Source: Patagioenas fasciata
Lineage: Eukaryota; Chordata; Aves; Columbiformes; Columbidae
DNA: 64,000 bases
Direction of reading: 5' to 3'
NCBI RefSeq assembly: GCF_037038585.1
Contig: NC_092541.1
Span: 753,445 to 817,444 of the forward strand
Shown: piece after piece, positions 57,274 through 64,000 of the stretch
How positions within the stretch are numbered: position 1 is the first letter of the stretch
Layout of the letters: every line of letters begins with the position of its first letter
The notes under the pieces: generated by a model
Database searches by the model: none
Seen by the model: only the letters and a program-made list of their open reading frames with translations
Told to the model about the DNA's origin: nothing
Position numbers and translations under genes: made by a program

Positions 57274-58910
57274 GTGAGAACCGCGGCGGGGAACGGGCGG
57301 GGGCGCCTGGCTGCCTCGGCGGGGCCTGCGGCGGAGGGGCGGGCCGCGGCCGGGTTCCCCGCCGCACCGGGGAGGGGGCGGCGGGCAGCGGGTCCCTGGG
57401 CCCCTCCCGGGCGGTGCGATCGGGACGCGGCCCGAGGGGGCTGAGCGGCAAACGGACCCCTCGGCGCTGGGAAGCGGGGGGAGACCCGCGGCCTCGCCGC
57501 CGGACCGCGGCCTGTGGGGGTTCGGGGCTGCCCGGGTCCCGCGGTGCCTTCGCCCCCCCGGGCCGGTGACACCGCTGGCCGTGGGCAAACAGCGGATTTC
57601 GAGATATTTCTTTTTAAATCGTTCAATAAAGGTGTTGGACTGGAAAAGAGTGAGGGCCGGGCTGGTCGGTAACGCTGCCTTGAGCTGCAGACTTTGCCTA
57701 AAATAGGCCAGACAGAGGGACTGGGGATCAGTAGGTCAGGCCTAGGAGTTGAGGGAGTTTTTGCCGCCTTTAAGAACCAGGTTGTTGAGTTTTGAGACAG
57801 GGATTTATGTGCTTGAAGTTAATTGGGAAACTTTTTACTGTGGTATTAATTGTAACTTGGGACTCTATCAAAATACTTTTTGTTTTTCCTCTGCGAAGCT
57901 TCCATTGAATTCTCATTTGTCACATTAACCCAGACAGTGACACGTGAAAACAAGCGAAGGAGGTGCAGGAACTCTTTCCATAGTCAAACGTTGCCGTCAC
58001 TGAATTTGAATGATTAATTCTTCAGGACTGTATGTCCTGTGTAAGGAACTGCTATGGAGTTCTCTTTGTGTTACCTGTTTCCCTTTTCAGCTTAAGGAGA
58101 GGTCTCATGTGCTACAACTCAAAATGTAATTTCTCTGGAGCAGAACTTGCTCGTTTGCATTTTGGCAAGGGAATTACTGCCACCATCGTTGAGTGTGGAG
58201 CTGCCGCTTTCGTGTTTCTGCCCTACAACCAAGTTCAGTTCGCTAGGGCCGTCCTTCCTTGTTCAGCCTGGATGCACAGTTAGTTCTTTTGCTCATATTG
58301 TAGATTCATAAAGCACCGCAAACACTGCTCAAACCACAACTACAGCAAATTAATTTCCTTTGTACTTTGATTCTGTAAATACAAATATATGCAGGTCCCC
58401 AGGCAGATCTCTTACAAAGAGAGGCGCAGTGTTATTCGACCGGTGTCTTCTCTAAAGGAACCAACCAGGTGGTACATGAGCTTTAATCAGATGGGATGGA
58501 AGAAGTTGGGTTTGCACAGAAGTGTTTTCCAGTGGCGTTTGGATGCAGACACGTGGGTGCAAAGTGAAAAAGTCCAATTTGATGTACGGCTCCACCGTAG
58601 CATTGTGTGTGCCGGAGTCATGGCCGCGCAGCCGCAGACGGCGCTTGGGGTAGGAAAGGCCTAAATTCATTAGGCAGCCATGATCAAATAGTTAAATAAC
58701 AACGGATAACAGGCCGTGTCGCACCCTGCTCTTCTTTCATCTTGCTTCTTGTAAGGAAGACGCGTGGGGTGGTTGACAGCGAGCCCTCGGTATCGCGGTT
58801 TGTCACAGCTTCTTGGCGTGGCTGGTGCTGCAGGCGATGCTCAGCGCCCTGCACGTTGTTCCTCAGCAGCGTTTCAAATCCAATACCGGCTTCTAATACC
58901 GAGAAAGGTG

Positions 58911-59099
58911 CCCGGGCCGGGTGCTGTGTACCCCGGGCCGGGTGCTGTGTTCCCCGGGCCGGGTGCTGTGTTCCCCAGGCCGGGTGCTGTGTTCCCCGGG
59001 CCGGGTGCTGTGTTCCCCGGGCCGGGTGCTGTGTTCCCCAGACCGGGTGCTGTGTTCCCCGGACCGGGTGCTGTGTTCCCCGGACCGGGTGCTGTGTGC
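58911..59099. repeat. 21-bp minisatellite, about 9 copies
   Basis: The unit is CCGGGCCGGGTGCTGTGT plus TCC, with GGCC/GACC/AGGCC variants. The period is seven codons, so frames across it give repeating peptides. It is G/C-rich with GGGCCGGG blocks. Confidence 0.95.
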
Positions 59100-60511
59100 A
59101 GGCCCGGCTGCAGTCGAGTCTTTCCCTCGATCTCTGTTTTCCTGCCTGTGTCACTTCCTTCCCTTGGCTCACACGCACCCGTGGCCGAGCTCAGCGCTCC
59201 CGGTTTCAGCAGCAGGGCTGAACCTATAGCTTAGGACCAGCTTAAATCACCACCTTTTTATTTATTGTTAATTTGTGGGGGAGAAGAGTCACCCCAAGTA
59301 TATTCCACATGCATCAGATGCATAGAGACGCTCTGATCTTTCCTTTAAGTCTACAAACCAGGTCCCCCGCTATCTCCTCGCAGAAGGGCGTTTTGTTACC
59401 CCTAGACTGTCCACAGTGAAGGGCTCAGAATTAAACATTTCAGTAGCTTTTCCCAGGGATTTAACGTGGACTGGGTTTGTCTCTGTAACTTGAGAAACAT
59501 CTCATCGCCCCTGGATGTGCTGCTGGCTTGCACAGACAATCAGCGTTGTGGTTGTGGGCAACAAGCGCTTATTTGTTCCCTTTTTTTTCTTTTTTAAACA
59601 AGTGTAGCATCCCGTCTTCTATTATCACACTGTATAAAACAGCGTCCTGCTTTATAGGGGCTCACAGACTTCCTGTTTTTACCAACGTGCAGATGCTTTT
59701 GCTCTGAACTTTGTGATTTCTTTTCAAAACCGTTTCCATCTCTGGCACAGCAAATACGCTGGCTTGCTCAGACCTGTGTTAGAAACCGCGCATTAGTTGA
59801 AATAAATGCTTTATGTAGGAGCAGCGTTCTCTGCGAGCAGCAGTTGCCTTTTATCGATGTTATAAAAATCCTTGAGTGTAGTTTTTAAACCATGAGAAGC
59901 ATTTCCTGGACAACATCTTTCCCGCACAAAGCAGAGCTGTGTTTCCCAGGCCGACTGCAGACCTGGCAGAACAGGGTCCCTCAGTGCGCTGCCACAACCG
60001 CCTCGTGTTCGTTTGTCAGGGCTTCTGCATTGTGTGATTAATGGGACGCCGCTGCACGTGCTTCCTTAAACCCATCTATGGAAATCCTCTGCTTTGGTGG
60101 AAATCAAGAAGTATTGGCGCTTCTCAACGTGAAATCCATCACAATGCCGTCCTAAATGGCATCGTTTTTCCCTGCCCAAGCTCAGATCGATATTTGATGT
60201 GTTTTACGCTTTATAAAGATTAATACTCCATCGTTTCCCACCTCAGCAACATAAGGGTGAATTACCAAATGTACATTTTGGTACTAGGTAACCGATAGCT
60301 TAGTGTAAGACTATTAAAAAACGTATAATCATGTAAGATTTAAATTCACCTGAAGTTGTTCCGTCAGCCTTTGATTGTAGTACGTTAAATGTTGCTTTTT
60401 GCATGGGTGGCAGTCAAGTTTGAGCATTAGCGCTGGTCTATGGAGGAAGCCGAGTTTGCGGTGACCCGGACCGCGGTGCGTGGGCTGGGATGCTGGGCAG
60501 GTGCCGTTTAA

Positions 60512-60590
60512 CCACAGAATCACCGAATGTCCCACGTTGGGAGGGACCCACGAGGCTCATGGAGCCCAGCCCCGTCCCTGCAACGTCTTA
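60512..60590 (-). mobile_element. Short CR1 LINE 3'-end fragment
   Basis: ACCACAGAATCACCGAATGT and CCCACGTTGGGAGGGACCCA, a reversed and diverged CR1 tail. Confidence 0.75.
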
Positions 60591-62766
60591 CCGTGTTGTA
60601 ATTCACGAGTTGCAGCGGTACATAAATCCACTATGCAGCTGAGCTGCAGTCTTACTAAAGAGATACAGAATTGGTTAGATCCGCATCCTCTTTGCTCGCT
60701 TTCTCTTACAAATCTCACTGAAAACCAGGTGATTTCTACACAGCTTGGGCTTTGGGATCAAACACCTGTCGTCTGCAATTCCATCCCAGCTGTTGATCGT
60801 TTTCCAGCGACTACCAGACTGTTTAGATGCAAGTTCCTTGATTGACTCGATTTCTTGTCGTGAGCGCTTAGTTATAAAGTGCTGCCATAGCTGTTTCCTT
60901 CTTCCCAAAGGAGCCTCTGCCAAGACAAGCTCCTCTTCACCCCCTGGGCTCAGGCCAGGCCCGGGTGGAAGACGCGCACCCCGCTCTGCACGCCGCGTTT
61001 TGGGTGGCAGGCGCCCCCGGGCTCCGCCAGCCCATCCCTGGGGGGGCTTTGTTGTGCAAAGGCACCACATTTGACTCAAAGTCTGTGCTTGAATATCAAA
61101 CAAGATTAAAGAATAAGAGCAAATCGCAGACACGCCGCTAAGGTAAAATGTAAACGTTCAAATGTAAAGTTGGGACCAACTGAAAACCAAGTTGTGCTGT
61201 CAGCTGCCTGGAACTTTGTCCATTCGCTTTGCTCCCACCAGGGGTTACTTAGTGCTGAGAGAGATCCCAGCAGTTATTGCCTTTGGCCGCCGTGCTTTTC
61301 GAAACGCAGCCTCTCCTTCGGCTGTGTTCCTTACACCCCTCGCTCCTTCTGCGCGCGGTTGGGGTTTCACGGAGCGCTCTCCCTTCTCCGCTCCCACAAT
61401 GTGGTTATTGTCTCGCCTGGCTTGTCTTGGACAGCAGAAATTTGGTGGGTTTTGATTGTTTGTTCATATAGCGACTTTATTTTCTCTGTTCCGCTTTCCT
61501 TTACGAGCGTTACTCTAATTAACACCTTCTGCAAGTGCATTGGGAGATCTCTTTCCATTCCCCTCTAGCATCTGGCCTAGGCTGGATGGTTCTGATTTCC
61601 TGGTGGTCCATGATGGAAGAAGGTTTAGTGCTTTAGAAAGCTAAAGCAGACCTTCTGGTTGTGCCCAAGATAATGTTAGTGTGACTCCTCTTCTGAATGG
61701 GACCCTTTAGATGTTACAAATAGATACGTTTTCCCCCTTTTTGCTTCTAAATTTTGATGGCGTTCGATCCCTGCGCATGTGTCCCCCATCTGTCAGCTTT
61801 AAGCCTTGCGAAAATCTAGTTTGTTATTCAGACGTTGGTTAATTATGAACCCCATCTTCTGCATAAAACATAAGCCTTACTGAGGGACGCTCATGAGCAA
61901 ATGTGTGACGTGAAACTGAGGAAACAAATAGCCCCAGTGAGTCCCTTTATGGAGAAAAACGGGTGCGAGGTGGCCCATCGTTTTCTGTGCAGCGACTCTT
62001 CCCAGCACAACGTGTAAGTCGTTCCCCATCCCACCCAGCGCTGTGAATAGAGAATGAGCCGGAGTTTTAAAATCAAGCTCTGGTTATTTACAAATCGGCT
62101 TCAAAAATGCTCTTTCTCATTCAAACACCTCGGAGCGACACGTTTTGGGGACTTGGGGAGGAAAGGAGGAATCTAGCGCATCTGTTCTTGGTGCCGTGTG
62201 ATTTAGATCCGCTCAGATCTTGAAGTCTCATGGAATGGCTGGAACTTTGTTCCGTCAGCTTATTTTAGGGGAAAGAGAGGAATGCGTTGGGGAAACCCGT
62301 GGAAGGATCTGAATCCAGATTGCATTGTTTGTTCTGCTGACCGTGTTTGTTCCGCTAACAAGCAAGAATTCTAAGTTAGCAGGGTATAAGTTGGAAAGAA
62401 CAGGTTCTTACGGGGTTTCCGTGGCAGCAGCGCGTCAGCTTGCCCGTCCTGAACGACTGGCGATGGTCTCGCCACCCTGGCCAGGTTGTTCTGTTGGTTG
62501 TGAAGCGATTAGAGCAGAACCAGGGGCCGGGGATCTTCATGCTGAACTTTCCCATGGCCAGATCCTTTTGTAACATTGGACAAGTGACTTAAAATTGATC
62601 CATCTCTTCATGATATAAGGTTGACTTTGGGATTTTTATGAGCAAATGAATTTACAGCGTATTGCAAAGATCCCGGGAAGGATGGTCTTTCCATGATCTA
62701 GCAGAAAGCAAGAACAGAGGCGTCACGGTTTGATATTCACCCGACCACAATTCTTGTGCATCACAG

Positions 62767-62888
62767 ATGAACAAGAGGCCTTGAAGTCCATCATGAAGGA
62801 CCTGGTGGCGCTCCAGATGAGCCGGCGCCACAGGCTGACGGGATACGAGACCATGAAGAATAAAGACCCTGCGCACTCCAACAAACAG
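62767..62888 (+). CDS. MAP3K3: MAP3K3 (MEKK3) exon 2
   Basis: With exon 1 it encodes the N-terminus of MEKK3, a cytosolic MAP kinase kinase kinase acting on MKK and NF-kB pathways. [20 protein letters not shown] then [14 protein letters not shown] matches human with few changes. The acceptor is CACAG, the donor GTAACG, phase 0. The PB1 and kinase domains lie beyond the window. Confidence 0.95.
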
Positions 62889-63233
62889 GTAACGGAGCTG
62901 CTGGGGAGCGTTCGGAATCGCGGCCAGCGCAGGGCACGGAGGACCCGCTGCCTCCACCCGGAGAAGCATCAGGGTGGCTTAGCTTCTGTTCTTGCTCAGG
63001 CTCCGTTGCCAACATGGGAGCTTTTAAAATGTATTTTATTTTATTCTATTTACTCTATGGACTGGGGAGGGTACAATCAGAGTAACTTGCAACATCTTCG
63101 TATTCTGCCTTGCTCCCACACGTGTTTTCGATGGCGTTTGGTCTGTGTAGATGAGCTAAAAGCGTCCCAAGTGATTTTCTGGCTTAAGGGTCGTTATTGC
63201 CGTTTTTTACAAAGCCTTCTCTTGTTTCCAAAG

Positions 63234-63323
63234 AAGAAGCACAACGCCAGCAGCCCAGCCGTGCTGGGCAGCCCCGCGGTGACGAACCAGTGCGCCTCTG
63301 CCGCGGACGAAAAGAAGCTGTCG
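63234..63323 (+). CDS. MAP3K3: MAP3K3 alternative cassette exon
   Basis: 30 in-phase codons, [20 protein letters not shown] then [10 protein letters not shown], between TTCCAAAG and GTAAGA. It corresponds to the roughly 31-residue insert of human MAP3K3 isoform 2 (KKHNSSSSALLNSP and so on). The AAG acceptor is weak, fitting optional use. Phase 0 at both ends allows clean skipping. Confidence 0.85.
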
Positions 63324-64000
63324 GTAAGAAAACTGGCTTCTTATTCAATATTAGCGATTATAAACAGGAGCATGGTTTAAATCTGCGCGCGGTGACCTTT
63401 ACAGAATTCATTTAAACAGGTCAGGGAGGCCAGGGAAGCTTCACTGACTCTGTCATGAGGTAGCTGTATGATGCACCTTTTATTGTTGTGGAAAGAATAC
63501 TTAAAGGGAAGCAGGGACCTGAGAAGCATAATAATGGGAAGAAAACAAGAAGAATTTTGCTCTGTCAGTGTGTGCTGCACATCATTTGGGTGAAGAATTC
63601 TATGGCCATTATTGTCTTTGAAAATAATTTGAGTTACTTGCAATGAAACTAAGAGGAGAAGTTGCCTATATCAGTAAAATAACTCCAGTTATATCCTTAT
63701 TACAGGCTTAAGCTTTTTGGACCAGACTTTAAAGTTCGCGTCTGTCTCTTCCTTCCGCTTTGTCTGCCCATAATCTGCTTGTTCAGCTGGGATCTGGGAT
63801 TTCCCTGAGTGTGCAGGACAAATCCGCAGATGGAATAGTACAAAATCCTTTAAAATCACTTTGAAACGTAAATTCAGAGATGTCTTAAATCAAAATATAT
63901 ACTGGTTATTTATGATACGGCGTCACAGAACTGGAATGCTAAAGCACTAAACTTGGATTTGATTTCTTCCTCATCTCTTAGGACAGTTTACGGGAATTGC
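63324..64000 (+). other. MAP3K3: MAP3K3 intron, continues past the window
   Basis: AT-rich. No further exon (the next should encode DVRIKFEHNG) was seen before the edge. Confidence 0.75.

Larger units (their letters stand above)
57274..62766 (+). other. MAP3K3: MAP3K3 intron 1
   Basis: 5.5 kb; it starts in the CpG island and becomes AT-rich. It contains a 21-bp minisatellite at 58.9 kb and a reversed CR1 tail at 60.5 kb. Chance frames only. Confidence 0.8.

Noticed and set aside
56620-57588. 322-codon - strand frame over the MAP3K3 CpG island
   Set aside because: Pro/Arg/Ala-rich composition artefact of CpG-island DNA. No domain, and exon 1 of MAP3K3 explains the locus.
58684-59234. Repeating PGRVLCS-type open frames
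   Set aside because: Produced by the 21-bp minisatellite inside MAP3K3 intron 1.

Overview
This is vertebrate nuclear DNA, and almost certainly from a bird. CR1 LINE fragments are scattered throughout, there are no mammalian SINEs, and three intron-rich genes lie in a row on the + strand: KCNH6 (ERG2 voltage-gated potassium channel), DCAF7 (WDR68) and the 5' end of MAP3K3 (MEKK3). In human 17q23 the order is KCNH6-DCAF7-TACO1-MAP3K3, so this is the syntenic block, minus any TACO1 exon I could find. I cannot name the species. Exon boundaries below were placed by reading GT/AG junctions and codon phase. The joined KCNH6 (16 exons, 1209 codons plus stop) and DCAF7 (7 exons, 342 codons plus stop) reading frames close exactly.

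Layout: 1-4.6 kb has no recognisable gene and includes a C-rich low-complexity tract of about 0.9 kb. 4.6-36.0 kb is KCNH6, GC-rich, with CR1 copies in both orientations, a pair of MITE-like elements and several minisatellites. Its introns also hold AT-rich islands that could be regulatory. 36.3-52.2 kb is DCAF7: a CCAAT-box CpG-island promoter, seven exons and a 3' UTR of about 6 kb. The DCAF7 introns and 3' UTR are far more AT-rich than KCNH6. 52.2-56.7 kb is intergenic with nothing identified. From 56.7 kb the MAP3K3 promoter (five inverted CCAAT boxes plus GC boxes) leads into exon 1, a long intron 1, exon 2 and a 90-nt cassette exon at 63.2 kb that matches the optional insert of human MAP3K3 isoform 2. 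The gene continues beyond the window.

The most interesting observation is in the KCNH6 intron just before the exon that opens with [13 protein letters not shown]. It contains a CpG-rich stretch with an ATG-led, arginine-rich open frame (24770-24880) ending at a GT donor in exactly the phase needed to join that exon. This is the same position as exon 1b of the paralogue KCNH2, which makes the PAS-less hERG1b subunit. A second, shorter ATG exon candidate with a perfect GTAAGT donor and the same phase lies at 23955-23981. The three genes are not known to act in one pathway; their adjacency is conserved synteny.
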